Assembly: GCA_035362715.1 (NCBI GenBank) | Contig: DAOSDU010000001.1 | Span: 176,222 to 240,221, forward strand | Source of the DNA: Methanofastidiosum sp. | Lineage (GTDB): Archaea; Methanobacteriota_B; Thermococci; Methanofastidiosales; Methanofastidiosaceae | Direction of reading: 5' to 3' | Length of the DNA: 64,000 bases | Made by a program: the position numbers and the translations under genes | The notes under the pieces: model-generated | What the model was told of the DNA's origin: nothing | What the model saw: the letters and a program-made list of their open reading frames with translations, nothing else | Databases searched by the model: none | Shown: positions 34,661 through 44,001 of the stretch, piece by piece | Layout: each line of letters opens with the position of its first letter | Position numbering within the stretch: position 1 is the stretch's first letter

Positions 34661-36084
34661 TTATTCGTTGTCTTTGTTCTTTTCTAAGATCTTCATTATC
34701 TTATCTAATGGAAGTGATTTCTTTATTCTAATCATCGTTGGGTAGAAGCCAGTGTTATAATTGTCAAAGGAGTGAGTAGTCCATGAGGGATAATTCCTAT
34801 TCACCGGTCCAACTTCGACACAGTAAACTTTTAAATTGTCATAGTTTCCAACGACCATCTCAAGTATGCCGTCATTGTCAATGTCTGCTACAGAAACGCC
34901 GTTGTGGTAGAAGTAGTCATCATCAGGGTTCCATGCCCATATGAGGTTTCCCATGTAGTCCCTTGCATCTATCTTTCCTGTCTCGTAGTTGTTGTATAGT
35001 ATCTCAACTTTGTTGTCATTGTTTATATCACAAAGAGTAACATAGGCATACTCTATTGCCACTTGATCGTCGCCAGAAAGCCCGTCGTTTTTCTGCCAGA
35101 GGAGCTTTCCTCTGTGATCAAACACCATGAGTCCATAATAAGCTGGTACTATTATCTCAATGTCCCCATCATTGTCTAGATCACTACTAACAACATTTTG
35201 GTAATCGGGGTATATTATTCCATATAAAGAGAGAATGTCATCATTTACCCATTTTTCAGTTCCGTTATGCTCCACCATATAGGTTACGCCGTTATAGTTA
35301 GAAAAAACAATCTCAGGCATGCCGTCGCCGTCAAAGTCAGCGACTGTTGGAGTAACGTAGACTCCTTCGTTGTCCTTAGAGCCAGTGAAATGCCATTTTT
35401 CGCTGCCATCTGTTTCAATGCAAACAAGCTCATCGTTATTATCCTGGCCTATTGCTATTATCTCAAGCTGCCCATCGCCGTCAACGTCCACAAGGACTGG
35501 AGCCACCATCCCATAGCCAACCCCTCTGTCGTCGTAGTACCAAAGTTCATTCCCGTTTCTCCCATCAAAACAGAATAAAATATAATCATCGTTTGTAACA
35601 AGGACTTCGACTACCCCATCGTTATTGATATCGCCTATTGAAGGTATCGAATCCATATCATATCCGCTGTTCCCACTTGACCACTTGAAAGCTCCAGTCT
35701 GGCCACTGATGCAGACTAAACTATTATCATAATAGCCGTCTTCATCGCCCCATAAGACATCAAGCCATCCATCGCCATCTACGTCTGCAACCTTTAGAGT
35801 AGATTCATAAACGTCAGCTGTAAAGTTAGCCTTCCACTTCAGTGTTCCATCCGTTTCAATGCAGAGAACCGTATCATCATCATCTTCGGCATAGATGACC
35901 TCCATCCTCCCGTCCTTGTCGACATCAGCAAGCACCGGCTGTTTGTATTCTAAATTATAATCTAAACCCACATCTTCAAATACCACTGGATTCGGGGATA
36001 AGCCTGCCCAGAGACAGTGTTTAAAACAAAAAACATACTAAATAGCAATATAGCTATTATCAATACGGATTTTATCTTCTTCAT
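34661..36084 (-). pseudogene. Secreted FG-GAP/VCBS beta-propeller, frameshifted after the signal peptide
   Basis: An ATG at 36084 behind GGTG starts a signal peptide (MKKIKSVLIIAILLFSMFF...) that runs out of frame near base 36000. The rest of the protein is in another frame from about 36000 to 34661. One missing C in the CCCC run (minus strand) would restore a single frame. The body has eight FG-GAP-type repeats with Ca-binding loops (ADVDKDGRMEV, ADVDGDGWLDV, GDINNDGVVEV, VDVDGDGQLEI, ADFDGDGMPEI, SDLDNDGDIEI, CDINNDNKVEI, ADIDNDGILEM). It ends SLPLDKIMKILEKNKDNE. A sequencing or assembly indel is as likely as true loss. Confidence 0.8.
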
Positions 36085-36123
36085 AATAAACACCATTATA
36101 ATTGTTAATAAAAAGTAAAAAAT

Positions 36124-36163
36124 AATATTTAAGCTTTTGGGATTTGATTTTCAAAATTTTAAG
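36124..36163 (-). promoter_or_regulatory. Shared promoter element, copy upstream of the FG-GAP gene
   Basis: This is nearly identical to 34591-34630 over about 40 bp. The minus strand reads a GAAAATCAAATCCC block, then AAAGCTTAAATATT with the TATA box, predicting a transcript start near 36100 and an 18-base leader with GGTG. Confidence 0.55.
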
Positions 36164-36189
36164 AAAAAGAAGAGAAAATAAATAAAATT

Positions 36190-38223
36190 TTATCTGATCT
36201 TTGCACCAGTTTTCATTTCCTTGTCCGCTGCTAGAAGGGATACAAGCTTTCCGTCGTCAGCTGCCAAAAGCATAGCTTCACTCTTTACACCACGGATTGT
36301 TGCGGGTTCTAGATTGCAGATTGCCACTATCTTCTTTCCGATTAATTCCTCTTTCTTATAGTAGCTCTTTATGCCTGCGACTATTGTTCTCTCCTCACCA
36401 ACATCAATCTTCATGACATAGAGCTTATCCGCCTTCGGGTGGTCTTCTACAGAGATTATCTTTCCAGTTCTTATATCAAGTTTTGCAAACTCATCAAATG
36501 GTATCATGGGTGTTTCCTTCTTTACCAAAGTTTTTTTCATTGGGGCTGGATTTTCTAATTTTTGGACCTGCCTCTTTATCTCCTCATCAGGGACTTTTGA
36601 GAACACTGGCTCTGGTTTTGCCAGAGGCTTTCCCTGCTCTAATAAGAGCTTAGAGCTGTCATCCCAAGAAAACTTATTGATGCCTATCTCCTTTAGCATC
36701 TTTTCTGTTGAGAACGGCAGGAACGGATTTAGCACCATTGATAGAGTCTTTGCAAGCTCTAGTGATATGTAGATTGTGTTTGCTGCCTTTGCTTTTTCGG
36801 TTTTGACTTGCTTCCAGGGCTCCTTCTTATCAAAGTACCTGTTGCAGCTCTTTGCAAATGAGACGACCTCTTTCATCGCATCCTTCATCTTGAATACTGT
36901 TATGAGGTCCCCTACCTTCTTTCCGATCTCCTCTATGGACTTTATTGCCTCTCTATCGTCATCATCTAAAAGAGATTCATCCATTTGGGGAATCTTGCCA
37001 TCAAAGTTATTGAAAGCAAATGTGATGGACCTATGGACAAAGTTGCCTATGATATCATTTAGCTCATCGTTAATCCTCTTCTGGAAATCCTCCCAGAGGA
37101 AGTCTGAATCCCTTGATTCAGGCGCAACTGATGTTAGGTAGTATCTCAAGTAATCTGGCGGGAAATCCTTTAGAAAGTCGCCAAGCCATATGGCCCAGTT
37201 CCGGGAGGTTGATGTCTTCTTGCCCCCGATGTTCAAGTACTCATTTGCCGGGACGTCATAGGGTAGCTTCCATTTTCTCGCTTCATACTGGCCATATCCT
37301 AAGAGGAAAGCCGGCCACATGATCGCATGGAACGGGATGTTATCCTTTCCTATAAAATGAACTATTTTTGCGTCTAGCCAATAATCCTTCCAGGCATCAG
37401 GTTTGCCCTGCTTTTCTGCCCACTCCTTTGTGGATGAGACGTAGCCTATGACCGCTTCAAACCAGACATATAGCACCTTATCCTTTCCCTCTTCTAAGGG
37501 TACAGGGATACCCCATTTTAGATCACGTGTTATGGCTCTGTCCTGGAGGCCTTCCTTTATCCAGTTGAGGCAGAAATTCACGACGTTCGGTCTCCAGTGC
37601 TTGTTTGACTTCATCCAGACTTCAAGCTCATCCTGGAAGTCGCCAAGCTTTATGAACCACTGGAATGTATCCTTTACTTCTGGGGTCGTGCTGCATGTGA
37701 TGCACTTTGGGTTTACAAGCTCGATAGGTTCCAAGACCTTGCCACAGACCTCGCACTGGTTGCCCTTTTGGTCAGGTGCGGAGCATGCTGGGCAAGTCCC
37801 CTCGACATACCTATCTGCCAAGAACATGCTGCACTTTGGGCAGTATGCCTGGGTCACAACCTTTCTCTCGATATGGCCGTTTTTTAGAAGTGTCAAGAAG
37901 AAATCCTGGGACGTCTTATGGTGAATTGGGAGGGAAGTCCTTGAGAAGTTATCATATGATATGCCTAGATTCTTAAAATCAGTCTTCATATCCTCATAGT
38001 AAAAGTCAACAAGCTCTTTTGGTGTGACGCCATCCTTTAGAGCCTTTATTTCTATTGCTGTTCCATGTTCGTCTGTTCCACCTACATATACGATATCCGC
38101 CCCTTCTAGCCTCTTAAACCTGACATAGGTATCTGCCGGAAGGTATGCCCCAGCTATATGGCCTACATGGAGGGGCCCGTTTGCATAGGGGAGAGCGGAT
38201 GTGACAAGTATTCTTTCTCTCAT
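36190..38223 (-). CDS. metG: Methionyl-tRNA synthetase with C-terminal tRNA-binding domain
   Basis: This 677-residue class I synthetase has the HIGH motif PYANGPLHVGH and a KMSKS equivalent GGKKTSTSRNW. Its zinc knuckles are CPKC...CPAC and CEVC...CITC; an anticodon-binding helical region follows. A C-terminal EMAP/Trbp111-type OB-fold (about 570-677: KLDIRTGKIISVEDHPKADKLYVMKIDVG) dimerises and binds tRNA. The ATG follows AGGTGTAATCACT. It marks the edge of conserved genes before the defence island. Confidence 0.97.
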   Translation of the reverse strand: MRERILVTSALPYANGPLHVGHIAGAYLPADTYVRFKRLEGADIVYVGGTDEHGTAIEIKALKDGVTPKELVDFYYEDMKTDFKNLGISYDNFSRTSLPIHHKTSQDFFLTLLKNGHIERKVVTQAYCPKCSMFLADRYVEGTCPACSAPDQKGNQCEVCGKVLEPIELVNPKCITCSTTPEVKDTFQWFIKLGDFQDELEVWMKSNKHWRPNVVNFCLNWIKEGLQDRAITRDLKWGIPVPLEEGKDKVLYVWFEAVIGYVSSTKEWAEKQGKPDAWKDYWLDAKIVHFIGKDNIPFHAIMWPAFLLGYGQYEARKWKLPYDVPANEYLNIGGKKTSTSRNWAIWLGDFLKDFPPDYLRYYLTSVAPESRDSDFLWEDFQKRINDELNDIIGNFVHRSITFAFNNFDGKIPQMDESLLDDDDREAIKSIEEIGKKVGDLITVFKMKDAMKEVVSFAKSCNRYFDKKEPWKQVKTEKAKAANTIYISLELAKTLSMVLNPFLPFSTEKMLKEIGINKFSWDDSSKLLLEQGKPLAKPEPVFSKVPDEEIKRQVQKLENPAPMKKTLVKKETPMIPFDEFAKLDIRTGKIISVEDHPKADKLYVMKIDVGEERTIVAGIKSYYKKEELIGKKIVAICNLEPATIRGVKSEAMLLAADDGKLVSLLAADKEMKTGAKIR

Positions 38224-38463
38224 AGTGATTACACCTAGTAGTAGTTATTAGTGCTTAAAAAATATTTAAAAGGCTTTGTGAGGGCTCTCTAAAGGAGAAG
38301 TTTTCAATATTCTTGTATATCAAAGAGATATGTTAATTTTAGGTGTCATAATGGAAATTAATCACAAACAGAAAATATAATGATGTGCTGAGAAAATTCA
38401 AAAAAGCTATTAATATTAATCATGGCTATATTTAAGCTTATTGCAAGATGGGGATTGTACTAA

Positions 38464-38622
38464 AAAAATAAAAAAGATAATTATGCACTACAAGATTTTG
38501 ATAAAGCGATTAGTTTAGATACGAACTTAGGAGAAGCTTATTTTGAAAAGGAATTATTGTTAAAAAAGATAGGCGATTCAGATTTATTAGAATACTTAGA
38601 TTTGGCCATAGAGAAGATTTAA
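38464..38622 (+). pseudogene. TPR-protein remnant
   Basis: An open stretch ending in TAA at 38620-38622 encodes NYALQDFDKAISLDTNLGEAYFEK followed by LLEYLDLAIEKI, the end of a tetratricopeptide protein. An in-frame TAA at 38461 and the lack of a start or upstream TPRs show only the tail survives. It lies in the 467-bp gap between metG and the nuclease gene; nothing else was recognised there. Confidence 0.6.
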
Positions 38623-38690
38623 GCAATCTCTCCAGGATAACAATTAAAAATAGTAGAAAAGAATATATATAATTTTTTACTAGTATACTT

Positions 38691-39254
38691 ATGATTGAGA
38701 TATCTTTTGATGAAAATTTAATTGAAAAGAGTAAAAAGGCAGAAAGAATTTATTATGATTCAAAAAATAAAGGTTACCATGATAAATTTCTTGATGGAAA
38801 GGAAATTCAAGCCAATCGAATTGGGAAGCTTGGTGAATTAAGTTTCAAGATCTTTTTAGATGAGTATGATTTTTATTACGAATATGATGAAAGCTTAACA
38901 GATCTTGATGAAAAAGATTTTGTTTTGATGAGAAAAAACGGCGAAAAAGCAAATATAGATGTTAAAACACAATTAAATGATTATTACCCACAAGAATGGT
39001 GGAATTGTGAAGTGAATGAAAAACAAAGAAATAAGTTAATGGATTATTATGTTTTTATTAAACTTAGTGAAAATAAAAAAAAGGCCTTTATTGTTGGATT
39101 TATAGATTATTCAACTTTTTGGGAAATAGCTAAGATTAATCATCAAGGAAACGTTATGCATGGTGGTGAAAAAGTTAAAGGCACCAAATTTGATGTAAAA
39201 ATATCTAATCTAATCGATGCTTCCGAATTAATAAATAGATTTAAAAAAAGATAA
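38691..39254 (+). CDS. Predicted PD-(D/E)xK-family nuclease, orphan
   Basis: This 187-residue protein is not assigned to a named family. GKLGELSFKIFL (Glu49) followed by ANIDVKTQL (Asp90-x-Lys92) is the E...D-x-K arrangement of restriction-like nucleases that recognise foreign DNA. A TATA box at about 38661-38670 lies 25 bp before the ATG, indicating a leaderless transcript. It is convergent with the Res gene, 134 bp away, and separate from that operon. Other readings such as a structural homologue without activity remain possible. Confidence 0.55.
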   Translation: MIEISFDENLIEKSKKAERIYYDSKNKGYHDKFLDGKEIQANRIGKLGELSFKIFLDEYDFYYEYDESLTDLDEKDFVLMRKNGEKANIDVKTQLNDYYPQEWWNCEVNEKQRNKLMDYYVFIKLSENKKKAFIVGFIDYSTFWEIAKINHQGNVMHGGEKVKGTKFDVKISNLIDASELINRFKKR

Positions 39255-39388
39255 TAAGTTTGAAACAAATTATATCATTTTAGAATAATTCTTTTATCTA
39301 ATTTTTCAGTTTGTAATATCAGATATTCATTGGAATATCATTTAAGTTAACACTTAATTTATTAATTTGTACTTTTTAAAAATACAAT

Positions 39389-42133
39389 TTACTTATAGTC
39401 TTTATCAAGTCTTCTAATCAAATCTTCAAAACTTGTAACTCTACTTTTTATATAATCAAACTTAACCTGTGGAACTTTCAGGTAATTCCAAGATTGGCCT
39501 GTTTGTTCTGATACATCTTGACACCATCTTTTTATTGCCTCGTCTTTTCTATCGACATCATCGTACTCTCTTCCCTTAGTTTCTATGATCCAATATTTCT
39601 TTTTATCTTCAATAGTCTGAACGGCAACGAAGTCAGGGTGATAAAATCTAGTAGAACCTTTTGAACTAAGATAATCAATTTTAAAAATTGTGGTTGCAAG
39701 TGAAGCAAATCTCTCTATGTCTAGAAATCTCCTATCAAGGAATGTTGCAAAATCTTCCTCAAAGTTATTATAAACAGCTACATAGTTAAAAACAGTTTTA
39801 TCAAGCCTTGCATGTTTTCTATTCCATGGACTAACTTCAGTTTCAGATAGTTTAATTGGTTTTTGCAAAATAAGCACATCTGTCTTTTCTGCTGTTAATT
39901 CACCAATATGTTGGGCAAGAACAGAAATGATTCCTTCTGATACATCTATTCTACTTAGCGGCGTTTTAATACAAATAGAATCAATACTATCAATCTTGGT
40001 ATCAAAGCATTTATTTAATATATACCCCTCTACAACGGGGCATATTTCATTAAACTGGCAAGTAAGGCCAGCTTTTTTCATAATGTTGTTAACAATATAG
40101 GATATTTTTTCTCTTATCTCATAATCTGCCTTGTGTTTAATCTCCTCTTCATGAATACCAGTGCCTGTGGTAGCAAATTCCATCCTTAATTTATATTTCC
40201 ACTCCTCTTCTAGGACATCCGAAGTGAATATGTTTGGAATTGAATCAATATTAATCTCTGATAATTTTTTATAATTTCTTTTGTATCTCAAGCCTATCTG
40301 GGGAATTTCTATATCGTACTTAAAACGTGATGGCTCTAATGCAGAAATCATTACTCCTTGTGGTGGTGGGATATGAACTGTTTCTATGCTTAAACCATCT
40401 TGTTCTAACTCCTTCTTGACAAAACTTTCAAATTCGTTTGTTCCCATTACTTCAAGTGTTTGTATATAGTCCTGCGTTATTCCACCCATTATTCTAAGGC
40501 CCCTTCCAATAGTTTGTTCTGGAAGAATTTTTGCCTGCGCTGTATAGGGCCGTAATCCAAGACATACAGTAACGTTTTGAACATCCCAACCTTCTCTAAG
40601 CATTAAAACACTAGAAATAACTTTTATTTTATTTGTAGGATTATCGACATCTCTTGCAACTCGTCGTAATTGTTCAAAATCTGATTTTTTTATATCTCCC
40701 GATGTATCAGTATGAATAACTAATATTTCATCCTTTGAGAAATCATAAATTGATTTATTATTTTGAACAAACTCTGCAATCTTATCTGCATACACAGATT
40801 TTTCAGACATTATAAATAGAATCGGCTTTTTTCCTATAGTTGAATAAGAATCATAGTGCACTTTCCATCTATGAATCGATGATAGTAACCATTCTCCATA
40901 TTTTTCAATTACATTGTCTTGACTTACATCAATTGGATCTTTTTTATTGACACGGTGAACAATTATTGGAGCTTTTACTATCCTATCCTCTACAGCTTGG
41001 GCCAATGGATAATCAACTATTGTCCAAGCGTAATAAACACCAGTTTGGGTCTTAGGCGTAGCAGAAAAATCAAGCCAAAGAGTAATTCCCTTTGGTATGG
41101 ATCTATGAATAGAGATAAGAGTCTCGTGCCACTTTAATTCTGTGTCATGAACATGATGTGCTTCATCATTAATAATCAAGAGATTTGTGAGATCCTTTAT
41201 TCTGTCCAAAAGCATAACAGGAGATTTTGTTAAATTCTTTTGTGGGGGTCTCCCCAAGAAAGCTTCTGCAATGTTCGCCGGAGTCCATCCATCAACTCTT
41301 GATTCGTATAGCTGCTGGATATTTGCCAATATTATATTGCCAGAGAGCGCCAAAGGCGAATCGTCGTCCCTTAAAGTAACCTTTAGATTCCATAATGATT
41401 TCCAAGAGACAGGAATAAATGGAAAATCATAAAAGATTTGATTATCTCTAAAATCCCTTGTTAATCTTTCATATACTATTACATTGGGGGGAACTATTAA
41501 GAAATTGTTGCTGTAGCGTGTATCCCTTTCCTTAATATTATTAAAATATGACCAAACAATGATTAGAGCCATAACTATTGTTTTACCCGACCCGGTGGCC
41601 ATCTTAAATGCATATTTTAGCAATCCTTCCTCTGGAATTTCTTGATTCCCCATTTGTTTTAATTCTGAAAAGTATCGGATGACATCTCTACTACCATCTG
41701 TTTTTTTTATAATTTCTACAGAACTCCCCAAGATTCCAGTTATATTTTTTTGAGCAAATTCATTTATAACTTGTTCAAAATCGTTGAATTTTTTTACCTC
41801 AAATAAATAGATTAATGTTTCAATCGCTTCTCTTTGGCAGAACCAGAAATTAAACTGTCTACCTTTGGTTATATGATCGCTTTCAAACCAGAAGGTTAAT
41901 AATTCTTTAGTAGTATCTGTTACTCCAGGGTACCCTTCATCTCTCCACTTGTCTACTAAGGTTCGGATATTATTGACTAAAAATGTAGAACTTTTTCTTC
42001 TACCTTTCATTATTTTATAATGGCCTGGCAAATCTCTTACGATGTGGCAACCAGGTGATTTAGTGGGGTCACGGCCTTCAATCAAGGGTATTTTATTATC
42101 ATAATGAACTATGCTTTCAGGTATTCCAGTCAT
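39389..42133 (-). CDS. Type III-like restriction subunit (SF2 helicase-nuclease, Res)
   Basis: This 914-residue protein has Walker A MATGSGKTIVM (residues 179-185), motif II LIINDEAHHVHD (323-326) and motif VI EQTIGRGLRIMGG of the type III Res helicase. The C-terminal nuclease is intact: HPDFVAVQ then YWIIETKGREYDD (PD...ExK, about residues 833-855). It is the last gene of a three-gene operon, overlapping the methyltransferase gene by 4 bp. It likely cuts unmodified DNA after ATP-dependent communication with Mod. Confidence 0.9.
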   Translation of the reverse strand: MTGIPESIVHYDNKIPLIEGRDPTKSPGCHIVRDLPGHYKIMKGRRKSSTFLVNNIRTLVDKWRDEGYPGVTDTTKELLTFWFESDHITKGRQFNFWFCQREAIETLIYLFEVKKFNDFEQVINEFAQKNITGILGSSVEIIKKTDGSRDVIRYFSELKQMGNQEIPEEGLLKYAFKMATGSGKTIVMALIIVWSYFNNIKERDTRYSNNFLIVPPNVIVYERLTRDFRDNQIFYDFPFIPVSWKSLWNLKVTLRDDDSPLALSGNIILANIQQLYESRVDGWTPANIAEAFLGRPPQKNLTKSPVMLLDRIKDLTNLLIINDEAHHVHDTELKWHETLISIHRSIPKGITLWLDFSATPKTQTGVYYAWTIVDYPLAQAVEDRIVKAPIIVHRVNKKDPIDVSQDNVIEKYGEWLLSSIHRWKVHYDSYSTIGKKPILFIMSEKSVYADKIAEFVQNNKSIYDFSKDEILVIHTDTSGDIKKSDFEQLRRVARDVDNPTNKIKVISSVLMLREGWDVQNVTVCLGLRPYTAQAKILPEQTIGRGLRIMGGITQDYIQTLEVMGTNEFESFVKKELEQDGLSIETVHIPPPQGVMISALEPSRFKYDIEIPQIGLRYKRNYKKLSEINIDSIPNIFTSDVLEEEWKYKLRMEFATTGTGIHEEEIKHKADYEIREKISYIVNNIMKKAGLTCQFNEICPVVEGYILNKCFDTKIDSIDSICIKTPLSRIDVSEGIISVLAQHIGELTAEKTDVLILQKPIKLSETEVSPWNRKHARLDKTVFNYVAVYNNFEEDFATFLDRRFLDIERFASLATTIFKIDYLSSKGSTRFYHPDFVAVQTIEDKKKYWIIETKGREYDDVDRKDEAIKRWCQDVSEQTGQSWNYLKVPQVKFDYIKSRVTSFEDLIRRLDKDYK

Positions 42134-44001
42134 TTTATAGTCACCTCATAAATCTGAGAGGTGTCTATTCCAAAAATATCAATTACTTTCACAAATATTT
42201 TGTAATTCCCCAGCTCCTTATACTTGTAGATTGCCTTGAGTGATAAAGTTCTATCTTTTTTAGTTCTATATGATGTCCAGCTATTAGCAAAAGTATCATT
42301 TTGAAAATTAAAATCAATTGCCCAGTAATCAATCCAATCAGACCATTTTTTTATTTTATCCCTTATGTCTTTAGATATTTGATCAGTGTGGGGAATAATA
42401 AAATCTATTAGTTCAACTGCTATTTCTTTTCCAGATACTTTTATTTCAGGTTTGAAGTAAGCTAATTCAAAGAACTTTATGTCGCCCTTATCAATGGCCT
42501 GTTTTTCTAGAACTTCGTTTGGTATAATCCAAAGTTTAAGATTAATATTTTCTCTTTTTGCTATTTGATCTATTGCATCGTTTAGTCCCATTTCCCATTC
42601 CCAGCCTAAAACGTGAAGTTCTTTTTGCCCCATTTTTTTTGCTTCGGTAATTGCATTTATAATCTCGTTTATTGTAACAGGAGAATCTATAGATCCAACA
42701 TAAACTAACGCATTAGATTTTTTACCATGGATAAATTGCGCCCCAGCAATGGGCTCTGCCCCATATAATTTTAAAATAAATGTTAAGTATTCATAATATG
42801 CTTGATTAGGGTCTTTTGAATTAAAAGTTGTACTCTTCCAATACTGTCTTTCATATTTACCTAGATTTAAAATCTCAAACGGATTAGCTTTTTTATTATA
42901 TAATTTGTTATTAGACTGAAGAATATCTTTTGAATTTTGTATTTCAAGTAGTCTTTTTCTAGTAGTATGGACTGCATATCTAGAAAGATCTGAGCCTATC
43001 CAACGCCTTCCTAACTTTTCAGCCACGACAAGACTAGTTCCAGATCCACAAAAGAAATCTGCTATCAAACTACCAGGATTACTGCCAACTTTTATTATTC
43101 TTTCTAATAAAGATTCTGGTTTCTGAGTTGGATATCCTATTCTTTCATTAGGTGATACATATTGCATAGCTTTTATGTCCGACCACCAATCTTCTGGAAA
43201 TTTTCCTATTTCATTTAATTCAACTTTTCCTTGATTCCATCTGCCATGGTGCGTAGGATTTTCTGCTCTTTTTAGAGTACTATCGGCATATTCTAATCTT
43301 ACATCGTCAACATTGAAAATCCAAGTTGGTTTTTTAGAATACCATAAAATGGTGTCATGTTTATTTGCAAATCTTTTCATTCCAGGACTTGTGGCCCCAT
43401 GGTAAGCCCATATTATTTCATTAATTATATTATCATTGCCATATATATCATCCATAATTAGTCTAAGATAAGAGTTAACTCTATAATCACAATGAACAAA
43501 AATAGATCCATTCTCAGAAAGTAGTTCTTTCATTAGATATAGTCTTTCGTACATCATTCCTAGGTATGATTCAAGCCCATCTCCCCAAGTATCCCGATAC
43601 GCCTTTTCTTCCAAGATAGAATGATCTTTTTCAATCTCTTCCCCTTCTTCACCAACTAGTACTTTCAATCTGAAATCGGCACCTGTAGCAAAAGGCGGAT
43701 CAATATAAATTAAATCAATTTTTCCAGCAAACTTCTCGAGAAGAGAAGACATTACTAGTTTGTTGTCACCCCAAATTAGCTTGTTTGTCCATCCAGTCTC
43801 AAAACTATCGCCCTCATCGACATCATAGAAATCATACAAAGTAAGGTTTTCTCCAGATTTTTTTCCTTTTCTCGGAGAGTTGATAGTTTCGACAACTTGG
43901 AATGGGTAAGGTCCAGGCCTATCAATTGGTTTTAAATTACTCTCATTATCATATTTTCCTTTCCAAACTAGCTCTGGCTTTTTTATATCTATTTTACTCA
44001 T
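42130..44001 (-). CDS. Type III-like DNA methyltransferase (Mod) with C-terminal beta domain
   Basis: This 623-residue protein has the amino-methyltransferase motif IV DPPF at residues 101-104, before the SAM-binding motif I DFFCGSGTS at 315-323. That order marks a beta-class N6-adenine or N4-cytosine methylase, as in type III Mod. The region between motifs probably holds target recognition. The last 45 residues (SLKAIYKYKELGNYKIFVKVIDIFGID) look like an Ig/PKD-type beta strand set, unusual for Mod. It overlaps both neighbours by 4 bp, so the three proteins are probably made in fixed ratio. Confidence 0.9.
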   Translation of the reverse strand: MSKIDIKKPELVWKGKYDNESNLKPIDRPGPYPFQVVETINSPRKGKKSGENLTLYDFYDVDEGDSFETGWTNKLIWGDNKLVMSSLLEKFAGKIDLIYIDPPFATGADFRLKVLVGEEGEEIEKDHSILEEKAYRDTWGDGLESYLGMMYERLYLMKELLSENGSIFVHCDYRVNSYLRLIMDDIYGNDNIINEIIWAYHGATSPGMKRFANKHDTILWYSKKPTWIFNVDDVRLEYADSTLKRAENPTHHGRWNQGKVELNEIGKFPEDWWSDIKAMQYVSPNERIGYPTQKPESLLERIIKVGSNPGSLIADFFCGSGTSLVVAEKLGRRWIGSDLSRYAVHTTRKRLLEIQNSKDILQSNNKLYNKKANPFEILNLGKYERQYWKSTTFNSKDPNQAYYEYLTFILKLYGAEPIAGAQFIHGKKSNALVYVGSIDSPVTINEIINAITEAKKMGQKELHVLGWEWEMGLNDAIDQIAKRENINLKLWIIPNEVLEKQAIDKGDIKFFELAYFKPEIKVSGKEIAVELIDFIIPHTDQISKDIRDKIKKWSDWIDYWAIDFNFQNDTFANSWTSYRTKKDRTLSLKAIYKYKELGNYKIFVKVIDIFGIDTSQIYEVTIK

